A DNA stretch of 64,000 nt from Manihot esculenta (GCF_001659605.2 NC_035168.2:12897862-12961861); one strand, 5' to 3'. Positions 21,708 through 33,720 are shown, counted from the first letter of the stretch. Notes: generated by a model not told the origin, from the sequence alone. A program made the numbers and translations.

Positions 21708-23999
21708 TGTAATACCCGGCTAGGTTCAGACATCGGAATTCCTACCATCCGGGGGAGTTCGAGGATGTCAGAGGTCTCTGGAAGGGTAAGAGAAAGTTTT
21801 CTAAAATATGTGCAAGTGTTTTAAAGGTTTAGCGTAGAAAAGGATTGAGTTTTGAAGAGATATGGCCAAGGAGGCATTTTGCAATGTTCGGCCCCCTAAG
21901 GTTAAGTTCGGCCGCCTAAAGTGCCCAATGTTCGGCCCCCGAAAGTTGCATAGTTTTGCATGCGATTCGGCAGCCGAACCTGAGGCGGTTGTTCATCTAT
22001 AAGTGCACCGAGTGACAGAAAAAGGAGGAGGTTTCTTCTCTCCTTCTGACCTAGGTGAGGTCTTGATCTCCTTAAAGTATTTTCATGGTTTTTCTTCAAA
22101 TCTTTCATGGTTTTTATGAGTTTTACCCTTGTTTTGAAGAGTTGTGAGCTTGAAACAAGGTTTTGGAGTTTGAAGCTTTTGAAGCTTGGTTTCTCCATAT
22201 CTTTGAGTTTGGATCATCTCAGCCTTTGTTCTTCAAGAGGTAAGTGTTGATCCATGGTTCTTCTGATGTTTTTATGAGTGTTGTAAAGGGAAAAGGGAGC
22301 TAGGCATGAGTTTGCATGAGATGTGCATCATAGGGTTTATGAATCCTTTATGTTTGATGTGTGTCTTGTGAGCTTGTTTGTTGGAGTTTAAAGTTATTTG
22401 AAGCTCCCTTAGGCTTGTTGAAGTGTTTATGCATGTTTTAGAAGGGTTAAATGCATGTGTTGAGGTCTGAACAGGTGATGGAGGGACTGGCAGGCGTCCT
22501 TGTGCACGAAACTGAGTTCTGGCTAAACTCAGGTTCGGCCCCCGAAAGTCCAAGTTAGGCCGCCGAACATGCCTGACTTTCGTCTCTGGAGGAGACATTC
22601 GGCCGCCGAAGGTGCTGCCGAAGGTGCCCTGTCCAGCCTTCCTTTGCTTGTTTTGCATGCATGTTTTGTGATGTTTTAGAGGGTTTTTGGAGAGATGTTC
22701 CTAGTTATGTTAGAGTATGTTTGGTACCTCATTTATGTCCATCTGTGTAGGATTGGACCGAGGAACCGAGGAGGCTCCAGAGTTAGAGTTGGCCCAGAGT
22801 TAGCCAGCATTGGCTAGAGGTGAGTGGAACTAAACTGAATATTTTATTTTGAGAAATGACACGATTCTAGCATGATCCATGCATCATAAAATGCCATGTT
22901 ATGTAATAGGTTGTATTGCATTAGAATCCACGAATTTGATGCATTGCATAAGTTGTTGTTGTGGTGTGGATGAACGTTGGATGATCCTTAGCCCTTGACA
23001 TGAGATAAGATACTACTACAGAGATATGGCATGAGATAGCCATTCCAGGTCGCTCCTGGATAGTCCAGGTCGCTCCTGGTACTCAGTTACAGATAGACAT
23101 ACAGCATAAGAGAAGACTGGGTGATGGCTCCGCCTCCCTAGCATTATTGGATTTGTTGTGATATGATACAGTACAGAGAAGACTGGGTGATGGTTCTACC
23201 TCCCTAGCACAGTTGGGTATAGAAGTCTAGGTGATGGCTCTGCCTCCCTAGCAAGTAGGGTATTTGTTTATAGTAGGGGGCTATAGGTGACAAGTTCATC
23301 CGTTTGATGATTTGTTTGTGATGTGACGCATTTCATGATAACATGTAATTAATGAACTGTTTTACTGTTCCTCCTCACTGGGCTATAGAGCTCATCCCAC
23401 TCCCTTAACCCCAGTTTTGCAGGTTCTGAGATAGCTATGGGAAGTCAAAGTCAGCAAGAGTACAGAGGAAAGTTGTGCTTGAATGTATGTTGTAATAGCG
23501 TAGTGGACATGATGTAATTAAAAGAGTAGTTGTAATGTAATGTAATGTATAGATATGTACTGTCGTATACTGGATAGACTTGTGCTTTTCCTAGTATCAT
23601 TGCTATAGTGTGATGTATGATTAATCCCTTGTACATGAATCCTGTTTTACATTTCTTGATGAGAAATGTGTGAGTTAGGCTTAATGTATGGCTTTGATGT
23701 GATACCAGTGGATTGTGTTACAGAGTAAAAGGGTTTCAATCCCTTGATCCACAGCAGATAGTAGTCCCTGGTATAGGCCCTGAGGGCCATTTCAGATTGA
23801 TATATCTGAGTAGCAGTAGTTAAGCCTACAGAGTTTTACAGGATTGTTGAGTATCTTTGTATCATGTATGGGATTTATCAGGTACACAGAGAATATAGTC
23901 GGCTTGCTACGGGTCCCGGCGGCCTTAAGCCGATCTGGATCCTAGTGCCAGTGATGGTTCGGGCCGTTACAGAGGGGTACCGGTTTCCGGGTCGTTACA
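21708..23999 (+). repeat. TK-4 3' LTR
   Basis: A 2292-bp copy of 15138-17429, ending GGGTCGTTACA directly before the GACAT target duplication. Confidence 0.92.
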
Positions 24000-24679
24000 G
24001 ACATGTTATGTTATGTTAAGAGGAAGTCCTGAGGAGCTCCGTAGAGGGCTGGGCATTTATGGGATATGTAGGGGGCTTTTGGTGACAATACCATCTTAAG
24101 GTGATTACTTGTGTTGTGATGCATTTCATGATGGCATATGATATTTAAATGTTTTTATTGTTCTGCTCACTGGGCTTTTTAGCTCACCCCTTTCCCCTAA
24201 CCCCCAGGTTTGCAGGGTCAGTGATAATAGGATGTCAGCAAGGGTAAAAGCTATGTTCTTGTAATAGAGTTGTAGTGGACATGTATTATAATGTAATGTA
24301 ATGTAAAGATATGTAATGGATAGAGTTGTGCTTTGCCCTAGTTATGTATGATTAAGTCCCTTTTTATACATGATCTTTTTATAAAGAGATAAATGTTTTA
24401 ATGATGAGATATGTTGAACTAAGCTTGATGTATGATATGTTGACCCAGCTGGAGCATTTGATGAGGGCTCTAGTAAGGCATTTTATGTTTACAGATATAG
24501 TGCATGCTCAGGTCAAGTTTGGTATATGGAAAGTGTTAAATTTTTACGAAAATGTATGATCATGTATGGGATTTTATCAGGTACGCAGGTTGTATGTTAG
24601 GCTTGTTAGGGTCCCGGCGATCTTAAGTCGATCTGGATCCTAGCGCCGGTAGCGGTCCGGTTCCCGGGTCGTTACAGAG

Positions 24680-24691
24680 TGGTATCAGAGC
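24680..24691 (+). other. Primer-binding site of TK-2 (initiator tRNA-Met)
   Basis: TGGTATCAGAGC, three bases after the TK-2 5' LTR end. The leader that follows (24692-24939) holds the conserved AAGCACAATAGG...CCACTAGGATAGGATA block. Confidence 0.9.
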
Positions 24692-24939
24692 CCTAGGTTC
24701 ATATGGTCGGACCTAGTGTTGTCGGGCTCATAGATGTTATAGAAGGGCAAGCACAATAGGGAAAAATCATATCCACTAGGATAGGATATAGAGTCCTGTC
24801 TAAATGATGATGTGAAATGCCATGATTTTATGCATGTGCATAAATGATATGTGATGTATGTGATGCGGGTTCATATGTTTCCACATGAACCATATGATGT
24901 TAATGTTTATGTGTATATGTTGTGTTCTCAGAGAAAGGA

Positions 24940-26574
24940 ATGCGAGGAACTCGTCGATCTGCACGATTGACTGGAGTCCCACCAGAGAATGAGGGCATGG
25001 ATGCCCGTCCCCCTGCATTGCCAAGGGCAATGTCTTGCAGATCAAGTAGAGAGAGAGTAACAAGGGACCCTAGAAGGTCTTTTGATGCAAGCAGAAGGGG
25101 AACAGACCATGGAGGGAGGTCTTCAGATGTGAGGGAAGCTATGGAAGAGGATTAGAGGAGGGATGGAAATCTGAATGTGAGTATGTCTGAGGAGGGTACA
25201 GGGGAATCTCAAGGAGGAGCTCAGGCCTCGGGGTTTGGTTATCCACCCCAGTATCCACCCTTTCCACAAGGACCAGGGTATCCGATGGGGGGTACATCGG
25301 ATTACTCAGGCTTTAACCCATACCCTTCCTACATGCCTTATCCACCTTTCTACCCACCATACCCACAGTACCCAATGTATCCACCCTCACTCTTTTTCTC
25401 AAATCCAACAAACCCTAACTCGGGGAATGCTGTACCTCCTCCACCAGCAGAACCAGTAGCCCCTGAAATCCAAACACCTAGACCTAGCTCATCTGTGGGG
25501 AGAAAGGTAAAGATGACAGATTACCTGAAGTTGGATGCTCCCAAGTTCAAGACAGGTGATGACCCGTTTGAGTATCTCAAGACGATGAAGATAATAACCG
25601 ATGAGCTAGGAGCTGATGACAGTAGAGCCATCCAGATAGCAGGGTTCACATTGAAATATAAGAAAGCTCGAGAATGGTTTAAAAATTATGTGCACCCAAG
25701 GTTGGACAGCCTAACCTGGGAGGAGTTTGCAAATGAGTTTGCAGGATGTGCGTTTCCAGACAGTTCCAGGGAGCTGAAAGTTGTAGAGTTTGAGCAGCTA
25801 AGGCAGACAGAAGAGATGAGTGTAGATGAATACACCAACAGGTTTCTGGAGTTGCTGCAGTATGTGGGTTAGGCATATGATCAGAAGAAAGCTAGGAGGT
25901 ATACCATGAGGCTCCACCCTAGGTATTTCTCCATGATCCTTGCAGCAGAAAGAGAGAGCTTCCACACCATTGTGGATGCAGCACAGAAGATGGAGGCTAG
26001 TGCCATCATTGAGGGGTTAGTTAAACAACAGGTGGCACAATCTTCGGGTTTCGGAACCTCGGGCACAAGGGATGTTAATCCCGCCTCTCTAAGTGAGGCT
26101 ACCATGAAGAGTAAAAAGGGGGATAGAGGTCTTAGGAGATCGAAGTAGAACAAGTTCTGGAATCGGATAAAGTCTAGTATGGGATTAGGAGATGGTTCGA
26201 GCTCTGGTTCGGATGGCTCCGGATGTACGAGGTGCGGTAGGCCGCACAAGGGAGTCTTTCGGATTGGGACAACAGCATGCTTCAGGTGTGGACAGGAGGG
26301 GCACATAGCACGTGAGTGTCCCACTGCAACCTTGTTGGCACAGTCCCAGCAGACAACTTCAGGCAGTGTAGCTCAACCAGTAACTCCAGCCATGATGCAG
26401 GGCAGTGGTCGAGGCCGAGGAAGGGAGACAGCCCCTTCTTCAGTAGGTTCCCGAGGTGAAGGTCCATCAGCCCCAGCTCGGATCTTCACCATGACTCAGC
26501 AGGAGGCTAACACGTCGGACACGGTGTGGACAGGTAATCTCACTCTGGTACATGCTGATGTGTATGTTTTATGA
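24940..26574 (+). pseudogene. gag: TK-2 gag with three in-frame stops
   Basis: The frame starts MRGTRRSARLTGVPPENEG and stays in one register to 26574, broken by TAG at about 25153, 25870 and 26146. Visible parts are a Pro/Tyr-rich linker, the gag helical domain (from about 25510), the basic segment KSKKGDRGLRRSK, a CTRCGRPHKG cluster that has lost its last Cys (VF in place of VC), and the zinc knuckle [14 protein letters not shown] (about 26275-26320). The GTRDVN...LSEA...KSKKGDRGL segment is shared with TK-7 but not with TK-5 or TK-6. It ends at the protease boundary. Confidence 0.85.
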
Positions 26575-28450
26575 ACTCTGATGTTTCTCTCTCTTTGTTT
26601 GCTTTGAGAGCCGTAGTGAGGTTGGGCTTGATAGCTTCTGGGTTAGAGTGTCCTCTTTGGGTCAGTGGACCCAAGTGTGATCCATCTGTGGCAGAGTCAG
26701 TCTGCCGGTATAGTTCAGAGTATGTTATGGGAGTAGATGCCTTCCAGCCGACCTAGTGGTTCTAGATTTGACTGATCTTGATGTCATTCTAGGGATAGAT
26801 TGGCTTTCTGCTCATGGTACTACCTTGGATAGCAGAGACAAGGTAGTCAGGTACAGAGAGTAGGATGGATGAGAGGTAGTATATAGAGGAGTCAGAGTAA
26901 GGGATACCTAGAGGTTTGGTATCAGCCCTACAGGCTCGTAGGTCGTTCAGGAAAGGTTGTCAGGGGTTCTAGCTCATGAGAGAGAGCTTGATGGTCAGGT
27001 CAGGGAGCCCGTCTTAGTGCCCGTGGTTAGAGAGTTTCTAGATGTTTCCCCATATGAGTTTCCAGGATTACCACCTGTCAGGGAGATAGAGTTCGGAATA
27101 GAAGTAATGCATGGAATCAGACCAATCTCTATTCCTCCCCACAGGATGGTACCAGTAGAGTTAAAAGAGTTGTAAGAGCAGTTGCAAGGGTTGGTAGATA
27201 AGGGTTTCATCCGACCTAGTACCTCACCTTGAGGTGCTCTAAGGTTTGTCATGAGAAGGAAGGATGGATCCTTAAGGCTTTGTATCGACTGTAGGCAGTT
27301 GAACAAAGTCACTACCAAGAATGAGTATTTGTTACCTAAGATCGACGATCTATTTTGACCCGCTAACAGGAGCAGGTTGTTTTTCCAAGATACATCTGAG
27401 ATCTGGGTACCACCAGTTAAGCATCAGAGAGGAGGATGTGCCGAAGACAGCGTTCAGGACCAGATATGGGCATTTAGAGTTCTTAGTGATGCCGTTTGGG
27501 CTAACCAATGCCCTTGCAGCATTCATGAACTACATGAATAGAGTTTTTAGCCAGTTTTTGGATCACTTTGGTATTATCTTCATTGACGATGCCTTGGTGC
27601 ACTCAAAACGTGGAGGAGCATGCCCATTATTTGAGGACAGTGTTGTAGACCCTAGGAGAACACGGCTTGGGCACCTAGTTCTCCAAATGTGAGTTTCGGT
27701 TGAGGAGTGTATCTTTCTTGGGTCATGATATGTCAGAAAAGGGAATTGAGGTAGACCCCAAGAAAGTTGAAGCTGTAGCTAACTGGCCCAGACCCACTAC
27801 AGTAACAGAGATTAAAAGCTTGGTGAGTTTGGCAGATTACTATAGGAAGTTCATCCAGAACTTCTCCAGAGTTGCTACTCCTATGATCGAGTTGACCAAA
27901 AAGAAGCAGAGGTTGGTTTGGTCAGAACAGTGTGAAGGAAGCTTTGAAAAGCCAAAGAGAAGGTTGACGTCAGCACTGGTGTTAGCTCTGCCTATCAGTA
28001 ATGAAGACTTTGCAGTGTTCTGCGACGTGTCCAGTATTGGACCAGATTGTGTGTTGATGCAGAAGGAGAGGGTGATTGCTTATGCTTCTAAACAGTTGAG
28101 GAAGCATGAGTTGAACTACCCTACACATGATCTAGAAATGTCAGTTGGGATCTTTGCACTCAAGATAAGGAGGTAGTATCTGTATGGAGTAGAATGTGAG
28201 GTCTTTACAGACCATAAAAAGCTGGCAGTGCATGATGAGTCAAAGAAAAGTTGAACCTGAGGCAGAGAAATGGGTAGAACTGCTTAGTGGCTATGATTGC
28301 AAGTTTCAGCATCATCCGGGAGAGGCAAATGTTATGACAGATGCCTTCAGCCAGAAATCACTTAGCAGTTTATCCCCTTACAGCAGAGAGAAGGCCGGTG
28401 GTCAGAGAAATGATCAAGACTGTCGTGAGCCGGCAGGAGTGTTAAGCAGA
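26575..28450 (+). pseudogene. pol: TK-2 pol: protease remnant, RT and RNase H
   Basis: The protease site reads NSDVSLSLF where TK-5 has [11 protein letters not shown] is seen from about 27180: GAGCFSK, the helix [28 protein letters not shown] and [11 protein letters not shown], which keeps the catalytic Asp pair (about 27570-27600). RNase H follows at 27960-28200 (FCDVSS and [22 protein letters not shown]). Several frameshifts and stops interrupt it. At about 28405-28420 the tether sequence RPVVRE runs straight into MIKTVVSRQE, which belongs to the integrase C-terminal part, so about 1 kb is missing. Confidence 0.85.
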
Positions 28451-28459
28451 TGTCCGTAG

Positions 28460-28706
28460 TGTAATAGCCCGGCCCTTTCACCGGCACTGTTACCGTTCAC
28501 GGCCCAGGGCTATCCCTCGCCTGGCCTGTGCCACCTCGGGCTTTCCACTGGCGTCGTGAACAGCTCTTAACATCCATTCACCCTCACGGGTTCCTGGCAG
28601 GATTTGTCCCCTTGGGTTCTCGCATCGCATCCTTCCCCAAGTGGATTTGGCCCAAATTTCCCTTTGGAAATTAGGTTGCCTCCCCCACTACTCGAACCCT
28701 TGACCT
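28460..28706 (-). repeat. Foldback unit, inverted copy
   Basis: First arm of the 247-bp palindrome, near-perfect complement of 28723-28969. Confidence 0.9.
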
Positions 28707-28722
28707 ATTCTCTTAAAGTGGG

Positions 28723-28969
28723 AGGTCAAGGGTTCGAGTAGTGGGGGAGGCGACCTAATTTCCAAAGGGAAATTTGGGCCAAATCCACTTGGGGAAGGAT
28801 GCGATGCGAGAACCCAAGGGGACAAATCCTGCCAGGAACCCGTGAGGGTGAATGGATGTTAAGAGCTGTTCACGACGCCAATGGAAAGCCCGAGGTGGCA
28901 CAGGCCAGGCGAGGGATAGCCCTGGGCCGTGAACGGTAACAGTGCCGGTGAAAGGGCCGGGCTATTACA
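28723..28969 (+). repeat. Foldback unit, first direct copy
   Basis: Second arm of the palindrome. It ends CCGGGCTATTACA and is followed by spacer TAAAATTGGAACAATTGG (28970-28987). Confidence 0.9.
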
Positions 28970-29022
28970 TAAAATTGGAACAATTGGTACTCACTCTCAC
29001 CAGACTATTCCCTTAAAGTGGG

Positions 29023-29269
29023 AGGTCAAGGGTTCGAGTAGTGGGGGAGGCGACCTAATTTCCAAAGGGAAATTTGGGCCAAATCCACTTGGGGAAGGAT
29101 GCGATGCGAAAACCCAAGGGGACAAATCCTGCCAGGAACCCGTGAGGATGAATGGATGTTAAGAGCTGTTCACGACGCCAGTGGAAAGCCCGAGTTGGCA
29201 CAGGCCAGGAGAGGGATAGCCCTGGGCCGTGAACGGTAACAGTGCCGGTGAAAGGGCCGGGCTATTACA
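29023..29269 (+). repeat. Foldback unit, second direct copy
   Basis: The same 247-bp unit. It shares one diagnostic base with the inverted copy (gacgccagtgg) rather than with the adjacent direct copy (gacgccaatgg). Confidence 0.9.
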
Positions 29270-29274
29270 CGTAG

Positions 29275-29710
29275 GTAGGTTGTAGTTTTCCGAGAGAGAG
29301 GTATGGTGTTGCTCAAGGCGTCTCCTAAGAAAGGGGTGGTTCATTGTGGGAGGAAAGATAAGTTAACTCCACGATACATAGGACCCTTCAAGGTCTTGTA
29401 GAGGGTTGAAAGTGTATCGTAGAAGTTAGATTTACCTACTTCCATGGAGAGAATCCATCCGGTTTCCATGTTCCCATACTATGGAAATTCGTGTCGGATC
29501 CGAGTAAGGTTCTTAGTGAACCAAAGGCGGAGGTCCTAGGAGATCTCACCTATGTTGAGCATCCAGTGTGGATCATAGACACATAAGTTAGAAAGCTAAG
29601 GAACAAGGAGATCCCGATGGTGAAAGTCTGTTGGAATCACCACAATGTGGAAGAGTGTGCCTGGGAGACCCGGGAATTCATGCTCCAGCAATATCCTCGT
29701 CTCTTATAAG
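29275..29710 (+). pseudogene. TK-2 integrase C-terminus and chromodomain-like tail
   Basis: Across frames this matches the end of TK-5 pol: the LVLLKxSPxKGVV segment, KLTPRYIGPFKVL, and the tail from about 29560 (counterpart of VRIIDTQIRKLRNKEIPMVKV followed by HHNVEECAWETREFMLQQYP). The tail is of the chromodomain-related kind found in Tekay chromoviruses. Frameshifts and stops are present. Confidence 0.8.
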
Positions 29711-29763
29711 GTTAGTGTTTTTATGTTTTTATGTGTGCTCCCTTGTTGCTTGTTTGTTTGTTG

Positions 29764-29799
29764 AACATTCGGGGACGAATGTTCTTAAGGGGGGAAGAA
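29764..29799 (+). other. TK-2 3' hairpin and polypurine tract
   Basis: AACATTCGGGGACGAATGTT (29764-29783) forms an 8-bp stem. The polypurine tract AAGGGGGGAAGAA (29787-29799) abuts the 3' LTR. Confidence 0.8.
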
Positions 29800-31472
29800 T
29801 GTAATACCCGGCTAGACCCCGGCACCGGAATTTCTACCTTCCGGTGGAATCTCCGTTGGAACCCGGAGTTTCTCGGATGTCGGAGCTTTCTAGAAGGGTA
29901 ATATAAGGTTTACATAAAATGTTTTAATGTTTTTAAGGTTTTTATGGTCTTAATCAGAGAAAGAAAATTGTTTTTTTGAAAGAAATCACCTTGGAGGAAA
30001 AGTCCAGGTTCGGCCTCCGAACCTCATGTTCGGCCGCCGAACCTGGTGGAGTTTCGGAGGCACTTTCAGCCCCCGAAGGTGGTCTGGTCAGCCACCTATA
30101 AAGAGCCCTCTGTCCGAAAAATGGGCGAGTTTTCTCTCCCCATTTCCAGGCAAGGTGAGTCTCTGCCACCCCTTTTATGATCTTGTGTTTTCTCCTCAAA
30201 TCCTTCAAGATTTTTACGAGTTTTTATCATGTTTTGAAGATTTTTGAGCTAAAGATCAAAGTTTTAAAGCTTGGAGACCCCCGGAGCTCGTTCCTCCATA
30301 TCTCCAAGTTGGGATCGCACCTCCTCTCGATCTTCAAGAGGTAAGTGTAGATCCACGCCTTTTATGATGTTTTAAGTAAGTTGTATGAAGGGTTAAGGGG
30401 TTTTTAATGCATGTTTAGGCTAGTTGTAAAATATGAGGGTTTATGTTAGTTAAGTGATAAATGTATGTTTATGTGTTGATATGTTATTGTTTGTTGGGGT
30501 TTAGGCTAGTTTTATGCCCCTATATCCATGAATGAGTGTATATACATGTTTTAGAATAGTTGGATGCGTGTTGGGAAGCTTGGAGGGCTGAATGCGGGAT
30601 GGCAGAATCGGGTTCTGCCACCTAGAAGGATCCAGGTTCGGCTTCCGAACATGCTCCCGAAAGTGGCTGACTTTCGGATCTGTGGAGGACCTTCGGCTTC
30701 CGAACCTGCTTCCGAAAGTGCCTGACTTTCGGATCTGGAAGGGGTTTCGGCCGCCGAACCTGCCACCGAAAGTCCCCTGTCCAGCCCTTCCTTGGTTGTT
30801 TTATATGCATGTTTTATGATGTTTTAGGGGGTTTTTGGGGAGATGCTTAGAGTTATGTTAGAGTTGTTTGGTCCCTCATTTGAGTCCACCTGTGTAGGAT
30901 CGAACCTGAGGAACCGAGGTGATCAGTAGTGAGATAGCTGCTTTAGAGTCAGTTCAGAGTCAGACAGAGGTGAGTAGAATACAACTCTTTTATTTTAAGC
31001 AAATGAACTTTAGAGCATGATCCATGCATCATGAATGGCATGATATGTATTAGGTTGTTTTGCATTAGAATCCACGAATATGACGCATTGCATTATTCAT
31101 TGTTAATGTGGATGGATATTGGGTGATCCATTAGCCCTCAATGTGATATGATATGATATGATATGATATGAGATGGAAAGACCAGGTGTGGCCTAATCAC
31201 CCCTGGCACAGTTGGAAATGTTATGTTATGTTAAGAGGAAGTCTTGAGGAGGTCCGTCGAGGGCCGGGCATTTATGGGATATGTAGGGGGCTTTTGGTGA
31301 CAATACCATCTTAAGGTGATTACTTGTGTTGTGATGCATTTCATGATGGCATATGATATTTAAATGTTTTTATTGTTCTGCTCACTGGGCTTTTTAGCTC
31401 ATCCCTTTCCCCTAACCCCCAGGTTTGCAGGGTCAGTGATAGCAGGATGTTAGCAAGGGTAAAAGCTATGTT

Positions 31473-33615
31473 TGTAACGACCCGAAAATCGGACTGCTAC
31501 CGGCGCTAGGATCCAGGTCGGCTTAAGGCCGCCGGGACCCGTAGCAAGCCTAACATACATCCTGTAAACCTGTTTAATCCCATACATGATCAAGAACATA
31601 CGTAAAAATTTAAAACTTTTCTTTCATTCATACACCAAACTCAACCTGTGCATGCACTGTACATAATCATAATCATAACATTGATCCCTCTGTGGGATCT
31701 CATCAATACCCCAAAGGGCAATACAACATATGCTTAGTTGGTTTACATAAACATCATAAAAAGATCTAGGATCATGCATTAAAAGGGATACCTTACACAT
31801 AGGTCAAGCACAACCTCTAATCCTCAATATCATTACATTACATAACTATTCATAACTTTACAATTTATCATGTCCACATTCTATCTATTACATACAAAAG
31901 ATTTCAATACTCTTGCTGACCTCCTGATCTACCCTGTACCTGCAAACCTTGGGAATTAGGGAGAGGGGTGAGCTACTAGAGCCCAGTGAGCAGAATAATA
32001 AAACATTCAAAACTTATGATAACATGGAATGCATCACATCACAGCTAATCACATCAAGGATGAACTTGTCACCAATAGCCCTCTACATAGTCTAACTGTG
32101 TCAGAACGTAGAATGGGTCCTGGTCTTTCTCTTACATAGCATAACATAACATGGTCCAACTGTGCCAGAACGTAGAATGGGTCCTGGTCTTTCTCTTACA
32201 TAGTGCCAGCGAACGTAGAATGGGTCCCACTGGTCTTACATTCTGTACCGTACATATCACATCGTCACATCATAGATCAAGGGCTATGGATCATCCAACA
32301 TTCATCCACATCAACATTAAAATGTGCAATGCAACATATTCGTGAATTCTAATGCAAACAACCTAAAATAATCACATGGCATTCATGATGCATGAACATG
32401 CTCAAAACTTTACAATTGATTTGCTTTAAAACGTAAAGGTTTATTCTACTCACCTCTGGATAGCTCTAACCAGACACTGGAGCAGCTGACTCACTGCTGG
32501 GGTCCTCGATTCCTCGGGTCCGAACCTACACAGGTGGACTCAAGTGAGGGACCAAACAACTAGAACATAACTCTAAACTACTCCCCAAAAACCCCCTAAA
32601 ACATCATGAAACAATCATAGAAAAGCATGCAAGAGAGGGCTGGACAGGGCACTTTCGGCGGCAGGTTCGGCGGCCGAAAGTCCCTCCAGAGCCGAAAGTC
32701 AGGCAGGTTCGGCGGCACCTTCGGCGGCCGAAAGTTCCTTCAGCTGCCGAACCTGGTTTCTCCCATAGTGGCAGAAACTCAGCTCTTCTATGCACATTTG
32801 CCTCCAAAACTTTCCATTCATGCACAAACCTATTCTACAACACACATACACAAGCATACAAGCTCCTAGGGGCTTCAAACTATCTAAAACCCTATCTACA
32901 ACACATCAAACATCCACATTGTTCAAAAACGTAACATAACTCATAAACCTAACCATAAGCTAAACATGCATTTCTACCCCATAGATCAACTTAAAACTTG
33001 TTTAAAACATATAGTGAGCTCAAGATTGGCCCTTACCTTTTGGAGATCGAGAGGTGAACGACCCTAGCTCGGAAAATGGGAGAGAGAGAGTTCCTTGAAC
33101 CTCCAAGCTCCAAAACTTGCTTTATACTCGAAAATCTTCAAAACAAAGATGAAAACTTGTGAAAATCGTGAAAGATTTGAAGGAAAGAACTCAAGATCGG
33201 TGAGGGGCGGCGGAGAGCTCACCTTGGCCGACAATGGGGAGAAAAGCTCACCCGTTTTCGGCTAAGGGACCCTTTTATAGTGGCTGGCCAGGCCACGTTC
33301 GGGGGCCGAATGTGCCTCCGCATGCATGCCATGTTCGGCGGCCGAACTTGAGGTTCGGCGGCCGAACCTGGACTTCCCTCTCTTATGCCTTCGGGGGCCT
33401 AAGGCACACCCGAAATGCATACATGTTCGGCGGCCGAACCTGGGTTTTCCTCCAAGGTTGTTTTCATGCAAAAACTCATTTCCTTTTCACTTAAAATCAT
33501 GGAATACATTAAAACATTTTATGAAAACATGTTTCTACCCTACTAGAGGCTTCCGACATCCGAGATTCCACCGGACGGTAGGAATTCTGATACCGGAGTC
33601 TAGCCGGGTATTACA
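31473..33615 (-). repeat. TK-5 3' LTR
   Basis: 2143 bp. A TATAAAAG box is on the minus strand at 33279-33272. TTCGGCGGCCGAA-like clusters lie at about 32650-32755 and 33295-33440. Tandem copies of a unit with GAACGTAGAATGGGTCCTGGTC lie at about 32095-32235. Confidence 0.9.
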
Positions 33616-33651
33616 TTCTCCCCCCTTAAGAACATTCGTCCCCGAATGTTC
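33616..33651 (-). other. TK-5 3' hairpin and polypurine tract
   Basis: On the minus strand AACATTCGGGGACGAATGTT (33650-33631) is followed by AAGGGGGGAGAA next to the 3' LTR. Confidence 0.8.
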
Positions 33652-33720
33652 ACCAACTAAGACATAGCATGGCATAAACAAAACATACATACAAGCACAT
33701 GGACTCACAAGGAACTAACC

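Larger units (their letters stand above)
15138..23999 (+). mobile_element. TK-4: young, complete, pol-defective Tekay-type element
   Basis: Perfect duplications GACAT (15133-15137, 24000-24004) flank two LTRs of identical length, 2292 bp each. By eye I noticed only two differences between them, near 15668/22238 and 17353/23923. The interior (17430-21707) has an iMet primer site, leader, an open gag frame of about 490 codons, a scrambled pol remnant and a polypurine tract. Near-identical LTRs beside a wrecked pol mean it was already defective when it last moved. Confidence 0.92.
11510..24676 (+). repeat. TK-2 5' LTR, split by TK-3 and TK-4
   Basis: The pieces are 11510-12018, 14125-15137 and 24000-24676. 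They join at sequence that is uninterrupted in the 3' LTR (for example tctccaagttgggatc at about 30301). The third piece ends GGGTCGTTACA. Confidence 0.9.
28460..29269. mobile_element. Foldback-like 810-bp insertion with TG...CA ends
   Basis: It is flanked by perfect duplications CGTAG (28455-28459, 29270-29274). It holds three copies of a 247-bp unit: one inverted (28460-28706), then after a 16-base loop one direct (28723-28969), then after a 53-base spacer another direct (29023-29269). The first two arms differ at only two positions that I can find and would fold into a very long hairpin. The third differs at about five. The outer ends are TGTAATAGCCCGG and its complement. A GGTTCGAG motif recalls a Pol III B box. 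No protein is encoded. I do not recognise the family. Confidence 0.85.

Noticed and set aside
24680..24691. TGGTATCAGAGC as a tRNA gene fragment
   Set aside because: It is the primer-binding site next to an LTR. No cloverleaf surrounds it.
28700..28760. GGTTCGAG motif as proof of a SINE or tRNA gene
   Set aside because: Only a B-box-like match is seen. There is no convincing A box at the right spacing within the unit and no A-tail. It is kept as a remark only.
28460..29269. CRISPR-like or satellite array
   Set aside because: There are only three long units, one of them inverted, with a target duplication. This is a mobile insertion, and the genome is a plant's.
31144..31170. ATGAT microsatellite as a possible origin or regulatory repeat
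   Set aside because: It is a short simple repeat within an LTR and varies between LTR copies. No other evidence of function.
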